A stretch of 35,537 nt of DNA. Source: a virus. The stretch spans positions 1 to 35,537 of the IMG/VR virus record IMGVR_UViG_3300017963_000517. One strand, given 5' to 3'. How positions within the stretch are numbered: position 1 is the first letter of the stretch; every line of letters starts with the position of its first letter. This document shows, piece by piece, positions 1 to 6,845 of this stretch. The notes beneath the pieces are model-generated. The model saw nothing but the letters and a program-made list of their open reading frames with translations, was not told the DNA's origin and searched no databases. A program made the translations under genes and the position numbers.

Positions 1-81
1 ACTATTCTCGCAAATCTCCGATGGATGCAGGATGAATGGAAACGAGATACCGACAGGAGTACGGTGTTTAAAAAGTTTTAG
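1..81 (+). CDS. C-terminal end of an unknown gene (partial)
   Basis: Frame 1 is open from the window edge to a TAG at 79-81 and gives a 26-residue tail ending in VFKKF. The next gene starts 9 bases later with a GGGGTG ribosome site, so the two are probably co-transcribed. The tail is too short to identify. DUF5131 genes often sit beside a 'three-Cys-motif partner' (TcmP) gene, so that is one candidate, but nothing in these residues shows it. Confidence 0.4.
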   Translation, partial: TILANLRWMQDEWKRDTDRSTVFKKF

Positions 82-90
82 GGGTGCTAT

Positions 91-762
91 ATGCCATTAA
101 ATAAATCAAAAGGTAATATGTATCCATTTGTAACGCACACATGGAACACGGTTAAAGGCAAGTGCCATCATGGTTGTTCTTACTGCTATATGAAAAGGTG
201 GGGTGAACAAAAGCCCGTGAGGTTTGATGAAAAAGAACTTAAAACTAATCTTGAAGAAGGAAGTTTTATATTTGTCGGTTCATCATGCGATATGTGGGCT
301 GAAAAAATACCATCAATTTGGATAAAGAAAACCCTCTTTCATTGCCTTGTTTTTCCTCGCATTAAATATCTTTTTCAAACGAAAAACCCATCAAGGTTTT
401 GGGAATTTAGCCTTAATATGCCTGATGAGTGCATTTTAGGAACCACCATTGAAAGCAATCGGTGGTATGATAAAATGGGGAAGTCCCCCCATCCCGCAAT
501 ACGTTTTGAAAAAATGGCAACTCTTTCAGAAAGTGGAATTCCTGTAATGGTAACGATTGAACCCATTATGGATTTTGATGTCTATGAATTATCAGATTGG
601 ATTATTTATATACAGCCCGAATGGGTCAACATAGGTGCTGACACTCAAAAAAGCAACCTGTCGGAACCAAGTGCAGATAAGATTTATAAATTAATCGAAA
701 TCCTCAGAAACGATGGCCTTGAGGTTAAAATTAAGGACAACCTGAAACGGCTTTTGAAATAA
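91..762 (+). CDS. DUF5131 (phage Gp37/Gp68-like) radical-SAM-type protein
   Basis: The 223-residue product has a Cys-x3-Cys-x2-Cys cluster at residues 25, 29 and 32 (KCHHGCSYCYMKRW), the pattern that holds the 4Fe-4S cluster in radical SAM enzymes. Blocks typical of DUF5131/PF07505 follow: FVGSSCDMWAEKIP near residue 80, FQTKNPSRF near 95 and GTTIESNRW near 117. It is somewhat short for the family. Family members occur in phages and mobile elements; the substrate is not established as far as I know. The start has an AGGGGTG ribosome site. It lies 60 bases before the likely integrase start and reads with it, away from the virion genes, so it is probably lysogeny-side cargo. The family call is firm; the biochemical role is open. 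Confidence 0.82.
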   Translation: MPLNKSKGNMYPFVTHTWNTVKGKCHHGCSYCYMKRWGEQKPVRFDEKELKTNLEEGSFIFVGSSCDMWAEKIPSIWIKKTLFHCLVFPRIKYLFQTKNPSRFWEFSLNMPDECILGTTIESNRWYDKMGKSPHPAIRFEKMATLSESGIPVMVTIEPIMDFDVYELSDWIIYIQPEWVNIGADTQKSNLSEPSADKIYKLIEILRNDGLEVKIKDNLKRLLK

Positions 763-824
763 TCATGTTGAATTTTCCCCAAAACAATTGTACCCCTCAA
801 AAAAACGAAGGGGGGGTTAATTGG

Positions 825-1931
825 ATGCAAAAGGGAAAAGTGGGTTATGACCCGAAAACACGGCGGTATTATGTATCATGGTATGATGAATATACTCATA
901 AAGGCTATAAAATATGGTTCTTTGAAGGGATCAAGATGTATCATCCCGAACATGCGGAACAGCTTCTTGGGGCTATGCGTGCTGATTATAAGCGCAAAAA
1001 AGGGGCTTTTAAAATCCAGAAATGGACACAGCAGAAATCAGATGTTGGAGAGTTTCTTTGGGGTTGGATTGAAATTTACAGGTCGAACATATCAGAAAGC
1101 ACTTATATTAATTGGAAAAGCCGCATCAAGAACCATATTGAACCGTTCTTTACCAAAAGAAATCTTGATCTTAGTGAGATCAGCTATGGGATTTTATTAC
1201 AATTTGCCAATCAATTACCTTTAGCCGGTCAATCAAAATTAGAGGTTTTGTCAACCTTGAGAACCGCATTAAAACATGCCAGGCGTGAAGAGCTGATTGA
1301 AAACATACCGGAGTTTCCCGAAAAGAAAAAACTTGGAATTATCAAAAAGCCCCCTCAATGGCTGCCTGAAGATCGCAGGGTTAAGATTATACACTGTATG
1401 CCAGATTATCATCAACCAATATTTGCGTGGTGCGCTTATCATTTGCGAAGGCCATCAGAAGGCATGGCTTTATGGAAATCAGACTTGCAGAATGATATTT
1501 ATTATATCCAGCGAAATTTCAGTAATTCAAAATTAGTGGACCATACAAAAACCTGGAAAGTATCCCCTACGCCAATAGCGGATCGCTTTAAACCATACCT
1601 CAAGAAAATGACTAAATCCTTTAGCCCGTTTTATTTTATAAATCCAAAATCAATTTCAAAAACACAGCATTACACCCAAACAACTATGCGAACCATATTA
1701 AAAAAAGCCCTTAAAAAAGCTAATGAACCGCACATAAGTTTGTATCACTTCCTGAAACATTCAAGCATTACACAACTAAGCCATGCCGGTGTGCCTGATG
1801 CTGATATTGCGTTAGCGGCTGACATAGATGTCGGCACGGTCAAACATTATCGAATAGCAGCAGTATTGGCTAAAAAGCAGGAAGTTTTAAATAGCCCTGT
1901 GCTAGAAATCGCACTAAACTCTAAAAAATAA
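825..1931 (+). CDS. int: Tyrosine-recombinase integrase (divergent active site)
   Basis: Site-specific recombinase of about 368 residues that should integrate and excise the phage genome. I chose the ATG at 825 because a GAAGGGGGG ribosome site precedes it; the frame is open from an ATG at 765, which lacks one. The N-terminus (VGYDPKTRRYYVSWYDEY) looks like an Arm-DNA-binding domain. A SAM-like core-binding helical region spans about 72-160 and the catalytic domain about 175-350. Catalytic candidates are R209 (HLRRPSEG), a lysine in TKTWK near 242-245, H308 and Y342 (VKHYRIA). The HxxR box reads HFLK, so the second arginine is replaced by K311. The usual LGH box reads AADID. Both are unusual and may mean altered activity, although the gene is intact. 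A 17-base motif in its 3' end recurs downstream. Confidence 0.88.
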   Translation: MQKGKVGYDPKTRRYYVSWYDEYTHKGYKIWFFEGIKMYHPEHAEQLLGAMRADYKRKKGAFKIQKWTQQKSDVGEFLWGWIEIYRSNISESTYINWKSRIKNHIEPFFTKRNLDLSEISYGILLQFANQLPLAGQSKLEVLSTLRTALKHARREELIENIPEFPEKKKLGIIKKPPQWLPEDRRVKIIHCMPDYHQPIFAWCAYHLRRPSEGMALWKSDLQNDIYYIQRNFSNSKLVDHTKTWKVSPTPIADRFKPYLKKMTKSFSPFYFINPKSISKTQHYTQTTMRTILKKALKKANEPHISLYHFLKHSSITQLSHAGVPDADIALAADIDVGTVKHYRIAAVLAKKQEVLNSPVLEIALNSKK

Positions 1932-2052
1932 CCATTTGAATTTTTTGCATAAAAGTTAATGCGCTTATTTATCAGAAATATAAGCGCAAAAATAATAACA
2001 CATAATATCAAGAATTTGTAAGAGGCAGAAAGATGCTGTGCTAGAAGTCGCA
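1897..2052. repeat. 17-bp direct near-repeat at the integrase 3' end (candidate arm/att site or integrase relic)
   Basis: CTGTGCTAGAAATCGCA at 1897-1913, inside the last codons of the integrase, recurs as CTGTGCTAGAAGTCGCA at 2036-2052 with one mismatch, in the same orientation. Read in frame, the second copy gives KRQKDAVLEVA, resembling the integrase tail KKQEVLNSPVLEIA. It may therefore be the remnant of a second integrase 3' end, exchanged during recombination, rather than a pure DNA site. Either reading marks this as a recombination-prone spot. Confidence 0.45.
1960..1988. terminator. Stem-loop after the integrase gene
   Basis: TGCGCTTAT at 1960-1968 and ATAAGCGCA at 1980-1988 form a perfect 9-bp inverted repeat with an 11-nt loop, 29 bases after the integrase stop. 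The sequence after it is A-rich on the + strand, so it is a poor rho-independent terminator in that direction. It lies between the two copies of the 17-bp repeat and could equally be a protein-binding dyad. Confidence 0.4.
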
Positions 2053-2120
2053 ATTATGAAACAAAATTGGAGTCCCCACGAAAAACAAAAAAGCGTGTGA
2101 GCTTTTGAAGGAGGATTGAG

Positions 2121-2306
2121 ATGAAAATAATAGCAACAATAACAGATTTCGGTGCAAAATTAAACATTGGGGGAGATGAAGTTAGAGAATCTTTTGTTCT
2201 TTTTATCCCTGATGGAAAAGTACCTGAGCCAATTAAAAAATATTTATATGACAGCAAAATTAGCAAATACCAAACGTTATCATTTTCGATTTTTAGGGAA
2301 GATTAA
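2121..2306 (+). CDS. Small hypothetical protein, 61 aa
   Basis: An AGGAGG ribosome site lies at ideal distance before ATG 2121, the strongest argument that this is a real gene. The product is soluble, without signal peptide or membrane segment. It begins with a beta-strand-like MKIIATITDFGAKLNIGGDE and has hydrophobic VLFIPDGKVPEPI in the middle. I do not recognise it. It continues the + strand group of the integrase and may be a small regulatory or accessory protein. Confidence 0.6.
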   Translation: MKIIATITDFGAKLNIGGDEVRESFVLFIPDGKVPEPIKKYLYDSKISKYQTLSFSIFRED

Positions 2307-2345
2307 CCCCCCAAATCAACCGCCAAAGGAAGGGTGTTCAAAAAA

Positions 2346-2379
2346 CCGTACCGTTCACGAAAAATGAACATGGTTACGG
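2346..2379. other. Hairpin between two small + strand genes
   Basis: CCGTA at 2346-2350 pairs with TACGG at 2375-2379, and GTTCA at 2353-2357 pairs with TGAAC at 2365-2369, with a CC/GG pair between and small bulges. No U-run follows. It is followed by a short direct repeat GTGAAAC (about 2390 and 2401) just before the next gene's ribosome site. It may be a leader structure or an operator; function unknown. Confidence 0.35.
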
Positions 2380-2424
2380 ATAAGGCCACGTGAAACCATA
2401 GTGAAACGATAAGGAGGGTAGGGG

Positions 2425-2577
2425 ATGGTAAAGGCAAGTCAAGTATTTATTGATTCAATAATAGATTCTGGAATAGGAGCATTATGCTCTATTCTTTGTG
2501 AATGGTGTGGTCGCACTCATTACAATAAGCTATTATGGGTACGGCATCGGATGTTGGCACGATGCCAGAATGTATAA
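2425..2577 (+). CDS. Small Cys-rich protein, 50 aa
   Basis: A short gene starting at ATG 2425, 8 bases after a near-perfect AAGGAGGG ribosome site, and ending at TAA 2575-2577. The middle reads ALCSILCEWCGRTHY, followed by a further Cys near the C-terminus (MLARCQNV). The C-x3-C-x2-C arrangement plus nearby His looks like a small zinc-binding knuckle. No domain name can be assigned. It is the last + strand gene before the convergent late operon. Confidence 0.55.
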   Translation: MVKASQVFIDSIIDSGIGALCSILCEWCGRTHYNKLLWVRHRMLARCQNV

Positions 2578-2603
2578 TACAAAAAGGTATATTATTGTTT
2601 TTT
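2574..2603 (+). terminator. Weak terminator-like hairpin between convergent transcripts
   Basis: ATAATAC at 2574-2580 can pair with GTATATTAT at 2587-2595 with a 2-nt bulge, and a T-run follows at 2598-2603. It overlaps the stop of the last + strand gene and lies 22 bases before the end of the last - strand gene, where a terminator is expected. The stem is AT-only and therefore weak. Confidence 0.35.
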
Positions 2604-2624
2604 GTAAAAAATAAGTTACTGGTC

Positions 2625-3029
2625 TCATGGTGCTGTTAAAACCTTTCGTTTATTGTCAGAATCAGTGCATCTCTTGGCAAATGTCTTTACCGCCTGATAT
2701 ACCCACCATGCCCTTATCTTTGACATACCATCCTCAATACAGGCTTTTTTAAGTTCAAGGTCAGCTTGTTTGCGCCATTCCTGATTGATACATCCCTTTC
2801 TCATTAACTCATACAAAGCATCATGTATGAGGCTTCCCCGCATAAAATTCTTGGTGTCAATCGCAGGGCCAGAAGGACCATCCCAACAATAACCATCTCG
2901 CACCCATAAACGACCTGTTTTGGTTAGACCGATATATGTTATTAAAATATCTTCGGACGGTGTTATGTCGGTTTGGACATGATAATGCTCGACAAGCTGA
3001 TATTTGTATCCTGATTTATATTTAATCAT
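2625..3029 (-). CDS. DUF1353 family phage protein
   Basis: A 134-residue protein with the family hallmarks: VRDGYCWDGPSGPAIDT near residues 43-59, GSLIHDALYELM near 65-76, and a conserved-type Asp at about 90 (RKQADLELKKA). DUF1353 (PF07087) proteins are common beside phage lysis genes. The His-Asp pair at 69-70 hints at metal binding, but I know of no established activity. It is the last gene of the leftward late operon, 3 bases after the preceding gene, next to DUF5675 and a membrane protein, so a lysis or envelope role is plausible. The family call is good; the function is inference. Confidence 0.75.
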   Translation of the reverse strand: MIKYKSGYKYQLVEHYHVQTDITPSEDILITYIGLTKTGRLWVRDGYCWDGPSGPAIDTKNFMRGSLIHDALYELMRKGCINQEWRKQADLELKKACIEDGMSKIRAWWVYQAVKTFAKRCTDSDNKRKVLTAP

Positions 3030-3032
3030 TTC

Positions 3033-3227
3033 TTACCCCATCAAATGAACCTGTAAGGCTCTAATTAAATCGTTCTCAAACAACTCAATATCTTCTCTGT
3101 TCCCTGACACCACAATTTCATCGAGATAATAGTCAACCACAATTCCCAAGTCGTATTTTGAAGCAATGGCTTTGCTTAAATTGATATGCTTTGACTTTCC
3201 GATCATGTTATATCGTCTATTCGCCAT
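3033..3227 (-). CDS. Small hypothetical protein, 64 aa
   Basis: The ATG at 3227-3225 overlaps the stop of the upstream DUF5675 gene as TGATG, the usual coupled start, so I prefer it to an in-frame TTG three codons earlier. The product has a KSKHINLSKAIASKYDLG segment and an acidic IELFENDLIRALQVHLMG end, predicted alpha/beta and soluble. A VVDYYLDEIVVSGNREDIE block resembles the INLINGTRSYIGQSEDIKRLE block of the 77-residue protein at 31635-31868, so the two may be distantly related. Function unknown. Confidence 0.6.
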   Translation of the reverse strand: MANRRYNMIGKSKHINLSKAIASKYDLGIVVDYYLDEIVVSGNREDIELFENDLIRALQVHLMG

Positions 3228-3637
3228 CAGTCCCAAGCCTCTTTAATTGTCAACCTGAACTTCGGGTATGGCGCCATTATATTTTTAAACCGTGTCATGG
3301 TATCCATCGAGCGTCTTATTGCATCTGAGTCACGGTCTATGTATTCCCCTAAACATACACATCCTTCTGTATCTTGAACCTTATTGCCACTGTGAAATCG
3401 AATTAAACTTCTGTTTGGAACATTCAATATTTCATAAGTTGTGCCAAACTTCATAGATAAAACTCTTTCACATTCATACTGACCGGCAGGTATACAGGCA
3501 AAATTTCTTTTATTCTCAAATACGGGCGGTTCTAATGTTACACAAAAATATCTTGTCGATATAAGTAAATTCCCGAAACAACCCACAGGGAAAGCATCCT
3601 CAATTCTAATGATTTCAATGTGGGGAATAATAATCAT
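3227..3637 (-). CDS. DUF5675 family protein, candidate peptidoglycan-acting enzyme
   Basis: I place the start at ATG 3637, which overlaps the previous stop as ATGA; a GTG four codons upstream is possible. The 136-residue product shows the DUF5675 (PF18925) pattern: TLEPP near 34-38, CIPAGQYECERV near 48-59, VPNRSLIRFHSGN at 73-85 and DTEGCVCLG at 89-97. The His82...Gly-Cys93 pair resembles the HxGN...GC layout of L,D-transpeptidase-like folds. That makes a cell-wall role in lysis an inference, not an established fact. It stands between a small membrane protein and DUF1353 and is the best lysis-enzyme candidate in the window. Confidence 0.72.
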   Translation of the reverse strand: MIIIPHIEIIRIEDAFPVGCFGNLLISTRYFCVTLEPPVFENKRNFACIPAGQYECERVLSMKFGTTYEILNVPNRSLIRFHSGNKVQDTEGCVCLGEYIDRDSDAIRRSMDTMTRFKNIMAPYPKFRLTIKEAWD

Positions 3638-3975
3638 TGCTTCAACCACTCACCTATTGCCTTAAACCATTCCGGTCCTTTTATAATTATGGTCGTCAAT
3701 AAACCACCACCACCAAATACACCGGCAACCTTCTTTTTGTTTAACTTAGTAGGGGCAACTATACCGTTAATGCGCTTATCAATACGCTTAACGGTTTCTT
3801 CACAATGTACTTTCTGTTTTTTCATACATTCTTTTAATTCCCCTACATCAGATTGCATGACAGAGTTCACCTGAAAAATAAGCCCAAGTTTTTTGTCGAT
3901 AGCACTTTGGTTGGCAGAGTCCTGTATTTGGTTAAACTGTTCCGGTGTGATTGTGATTTTTAGGTCGTTGCTCAT
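3634..3975 (-). CDS. Single-pass membrane protein with coiled coil, possible holin/lysis accessory
   Basis: The 113-residue product has a predicted coiled-coil region (about 14-75, including ECMKKQKVHCEETVKRIDKRI) followed by one hydrophobic segment near 84-98 (AGVFGGGGLLTTIII). It ends in an amphipathic GPEWFKAIGEWLKQ. A coiled coil plus C-terminal membrane anchor is the layout of XhlA-type lysis accessory proteins and some holins, but I see no diagnostic motif. It is translationally coupled (ATGA) to the DUF5675 gene, which supports a lysis role. Confidence 0.55.
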   Translation of the reverse strand: MSNDLKITITPEQFNQIQDSANQSAIDKKLGLIFQVNSVMQSDVGELKECMKKQKVHCEETVKRIDKRINGIVAPTKLNKKKVAGVFGGGGLLTTIIIKGPEWFKAIGEWLKQ

Positions 3976-3984
3976 GGTTGCCTC

Positions 3985-6255
3985 TTATTGCGTATCATAA
4001 TTTCCACTTACTCCAACACTTATACCGTCCGGAGATGGGTTTGTAGGTTGCGATCCGCTTTGTACCCAAAACTGAATATGTGCCGAAGAATCCTGTGTGT
4101 TACCTGCGGGATCTTGACAGCGAGAGTAAATATTATTCTCCCCTTCAGAAACGTCTATTGTCTTTGTATGTCCTGTTCCTGAACCGTCCATCGTATTAGC
4201 CATATCACCATAAGCCTTATCACTTGTGTCATATTTGCAGGTACAACTTTCATCTGTATTATGATAAATCTCTTTTGTAGTAGCATAAGACAAGTTTCCG
4301 TCAGGACCGAACGATTGAGAGGTTGGGGCTGTTGTATCAGCAACATAAGCTCCCATATCCCATTGGGTTTGATCTCGATCAATTAAAGTAAGGGTGAGGC
4401 CAGCTCCTGGCTTTCCGGTTCCTGCTTTCCATCCGTATCTTTCTGTCCCGTTTCCAACATCTACCCCGTCATTAATACCCGATGAGCCTACTTGTAGGGA
4501 GAAATCTTCATTTCCCTCATCTGCAAATGTAGCGGCGGTTTCATCAGTTCCGGTTACGCTGCTAAACTCGTCTGTAGCATTTATATCGTACTGAAACTCT
4601 CCTTCTTCATTACCTTCCATCTTGTTATACGCCCAATAAGTAGGTGTGTCTGTATCACGCCTACCACAGTTACCAGAAGGGCATTCAAAAATATTTTGTG
4701 CAATCACATTACCCGTACTGGCATCATTCCCCATTACCCGAATGGCGAGCATACCAGCCTCATTACCTGTAGCAATATTATTCTTTATCTCCGAGTTTTT
4801 ATGGTAGCCACAGAATCGGAAAGCAACTTCATCTCCATCTTCAATGTGGTTTCTCACTCCGTTTGTAACGGTATTGTTATAAATTTTTACATTTTCGTGG
4901 TAATCACTACCATCGGGCTTTGATGAAATGCAATGCCCTCTATCCTGTGTCGTGTTTGGAGGGGATAAATTCCAACCATTTATTACATTGCCATAAGCCT
5001 CATTGTAACCACCATCATTGAAGTAAATAGCGCCAGAACCTATGTTTTTAAAGTAATTAAACCTTACAATATTATAAGCCGTTTCTTCTTCTGGATTTCT
5101 CAACTCTCCACAACAGAATGTAACTGCTCTATCCATAATCTGTTCGTAAGTTCCCATCAAAGTTCTTTGGTCTGCCCAACCATGATTCTCAAAGTGATTA
5201 TACTCAACTGTCCAGTGATTTCCCCAAGAAGATACCATACCCCTATCACCAAATGACCCAAGTTGTGCTCCAATGTTTGTCATAGTACAGTTTTTGACGG
5301 TGTTATAGTCACTGTCATAGCCCGAAACTCCGTTTCTTGCCCATGAAATTGTTACGTTATCAACAGTATTATTATCTGAGTTATTATCAAGTCGAATAGC
5401 CGCAGCTACCGTGTTCCTGATAGTAAGATTTTGAATGGTATTATAGTTTGAGTCTTCAAGATCAATAGCTGCATAACCATCACCATTATAGTATGAGTGA
5501 TAGCCACTCCCCTCGTATGCAGCATCCCTTCCGCCTGGCCCATCCACATCAATCCCATCTATTGTGATATAATCTTTACCGTCAAGGTGAATACCCCTCA
5601 CTCTTACGCCAACGACACAAGTACCTGGCGCACCGTCGGACGAGTGAATGTACACCATATTCTCATCTTGAGGGAACCATGAATGTTCATCAAGCATATT
5701 ATCATCTAAATCTGATACAGAAGGATTTGAATTTGAGGATGCCGGACGATCATAATCACAATCGCAGAATGAATCCCCATACATATGCTTTGGTAATAGC
5801 ACCAATGGACTTCCACATGCGACACCCCAAGGATTCATGGTGGTAGTGGAAGCCTTGTATATATCATTATTCGTACCTGGATTATGCACTGTCCAGGCAC
5901 TTATTTCTTCACCCATACTAATCTTAGGACTTTCTCCAACTTCATGTGTAATGGTAATCACATTGCCTGATGTTCCCGATGAACCTACCGTCAAGGTTTC
6001 ATAGTAGGTTTCATCTTCGCAAAGATATAAAACATCGTTTGGACCTACTTTATTATCATCGGCATCATCGGTATCCCATTGGATAGCATCAAAACCATCC
6101 CAACAGTTGGCTTCGCTTGTGCCATCCTCTAAACCAGCACCATGACCGTCCCTGCAAACGTAATGAGTCTCGGTGTATGCCGCATATACGAGCATTACCG
6201 ATATAGCGACAGATAGAAGAAGCATTGTTGACGTATATATAAAGTGTTTTTTCAT
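3985..6255 (-). CDS. Secreted right-handed beta-helix protein (tailspike / pectate-lyase-like)
   Basis: A 756-residue protein. Residues 1-26 are a clear Sec signal peptide (MKKHFIYTST..., hydrophobic core LLLSVAISVMLVYA, then AYTETHY). From about 215 to 510 there are repeated short N-rich strands such as YNTIQNLTIRNT, NNTVDNVTISW and YNTVKNCTMTNIG, the hallmark of parallel beta-helix proteins (pectate-lyase and tailspike folds). The final region holds a beta-sandwich-like stretch with Cys pairs (DESCTCKYD, IYSRCQDPAGN). Such folds often bind or cut polysaccharide; no catalytic residues can be assigned by eye. It is coupled (ATGA) to the upstream secreted gene. The signal peptide is odd for a virion spike and could mean export to the host surface instead. 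Confidence 0.75.
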   Translation of the reverse strand: MKKHFIYTSTMLLLSVAISVMLVYAAYTETHYVCRDGHGAGLEDGTSEANCWDGFDAIQWDTDDADDNKVGPNDVLYLCEDETYYETLTVGSSGTSGNVITITHEVGESPKISMGEEISAWTVHNPGTNNDIYKASTTTMNPWGVACGSPLVLLPKHMYGDSFCDCDYDRPASSNSNPSVSDLDDNMLDEHSWFPQDENMVYIHSSDGAPGTCVVGVRVRGIHLDGKDYITIDGIDVDGPGGRDAAYEGSGYHSYYNGDGYAAIDLEDSNYNTIQNLTIRNTVAAAIRLDNNSDNNTVDNVTISWARNGVSGYDSDYNTVKNCTMTNIGAQLGSFGDRGMVSSWGNHWTVEYNHFENHGWADQRTLMGTYEQIMDRAVTFCCGELRNPEEETAYNIVRFNYFKNIGSGAIYFNDGGYNEAYGNVINGWNLSPPNTTQDRGHCISSKPDGSDYHENVKIYNNTVTNGVRNHIEDGDEVAFRFCGYHKNSEIKNNIATGNEAGMLAIRVMGNDASTGNVIAQNIFECPSGNCGRRDTDTPTYWAYNKMEGNEEGEFQYDINATDEFSSVTGTDETAATFADEGNEDFSLQVGSSGINDGVDVGNGTERYGWKAGTGKPGAGLTLTLIDRDQTQWDMGAYVADTTAPTSQSFGPDGNLSYATTKEIYHNTDESCTCKYDTSDKAYGDMANTMDGSGTGHTKTIDVSEGENNIYSRCQDPAGNTQDSSAHIQFWVQSGSQPTNPSPDGISVGVSGNYDTQ

Positions 6256-6845
6256 GGTGATTTCGTAAACAGAACGTATTTGTACGTCTTACTTGTCCCC
6301 TCATTATCCCACGACGACCCATCAGACGAGTAACTCTGGACTTCCACTGTTCCATTGGCGTCGTGCCAAGTGACGTAGTTACTCCCGTCAGTAGTGTCGG
6401 AATATAAGGAAACATGGTAGTAATTATTTAATGTTAAGCCACTTGACGGAGTGCTAAAAGTAAAGGCTGTTTCGACCTCACTCCCTCCAATACCGTTACA
6501 CTCAACGGCATCAGATGTGCCAAGTGCCGCACCTGTAGGCTTCGCAGGACTGCCCCCGTCATCAGCAAAAATAGCAATTTTGTACTCATGTGAACTTGAC
6601 CCCGTGAAATGGATGAAGGCATTAACCTGACAAACGCCTTCACTATTTGGACCTGTGTATTGAAACCGACTGGCCCTGTATTTATTATCGGCTGCTCTGG
6701 CAACAGCGGCGGGGGATGAAGATGCTCCTTCCTCTGATTGTTGTTCATCGCAAGTAGCGACAGAAGGGACTTTCATTACAATGTCTGCACTGGTAACAGA
6801 AGCAAAACATACAAGTAGTATAACAAATAAAAATCGTCTTATCAT
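6252..6845 (-). CDS. Secreted beta-sandwich protein (choice-of-anchor-like)
   Basis: A 197-residue product with signal peptide MIRRFLFVILLVCFASVTSA and cleavage before DIVMKV. The mature part alternates hydrophobic strands and contains KYRASRFQYTGPNSEGVC, IHFTGSSSHEYKIAIFADDG and NYYHVSLYSDTTDG. This resembles carbohydrate-binding or 'choice-of-anchor' jelly-roll domains of secreted proteins. It overlaps the genes on both sides by 4 bases, so it is made with the beta-helix protein. A role as surface adhesin or partner of that protein is inference. Confidence 0.6.
   Translation of the reverse strand: MIRRFLFVILLVCFASVTSADIVMKVPSVATCDEQQSEEGASSSPAAVARAADNKYRASRFQYTGPNSEGVCQVNAFIHFTGSSSHEYKIAIFADDGGSPAKPTGAALGTSDAVECNGIGGSEVETAFTFSTPSSGLTLNNYYHVSLYSDTTDGSNYVTWHDANGTVEVQSYSSDGSSWDNEGTSKTYKYVLFTKSP

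Noticed and set aside
847-1536. Alternative + strand frames inside the integrase gene
   Set aside because: The integrase frame holds all catalytic motifs; the others lack family features.
1847-2266. Two - strand frames of 68 and 70 codons after the integrase, possible repressor genes
   Set aside because: No ribosome sites, no HTH pattern, and they lie opposite the integrase end and a + strand gene with a strong ribosome site.
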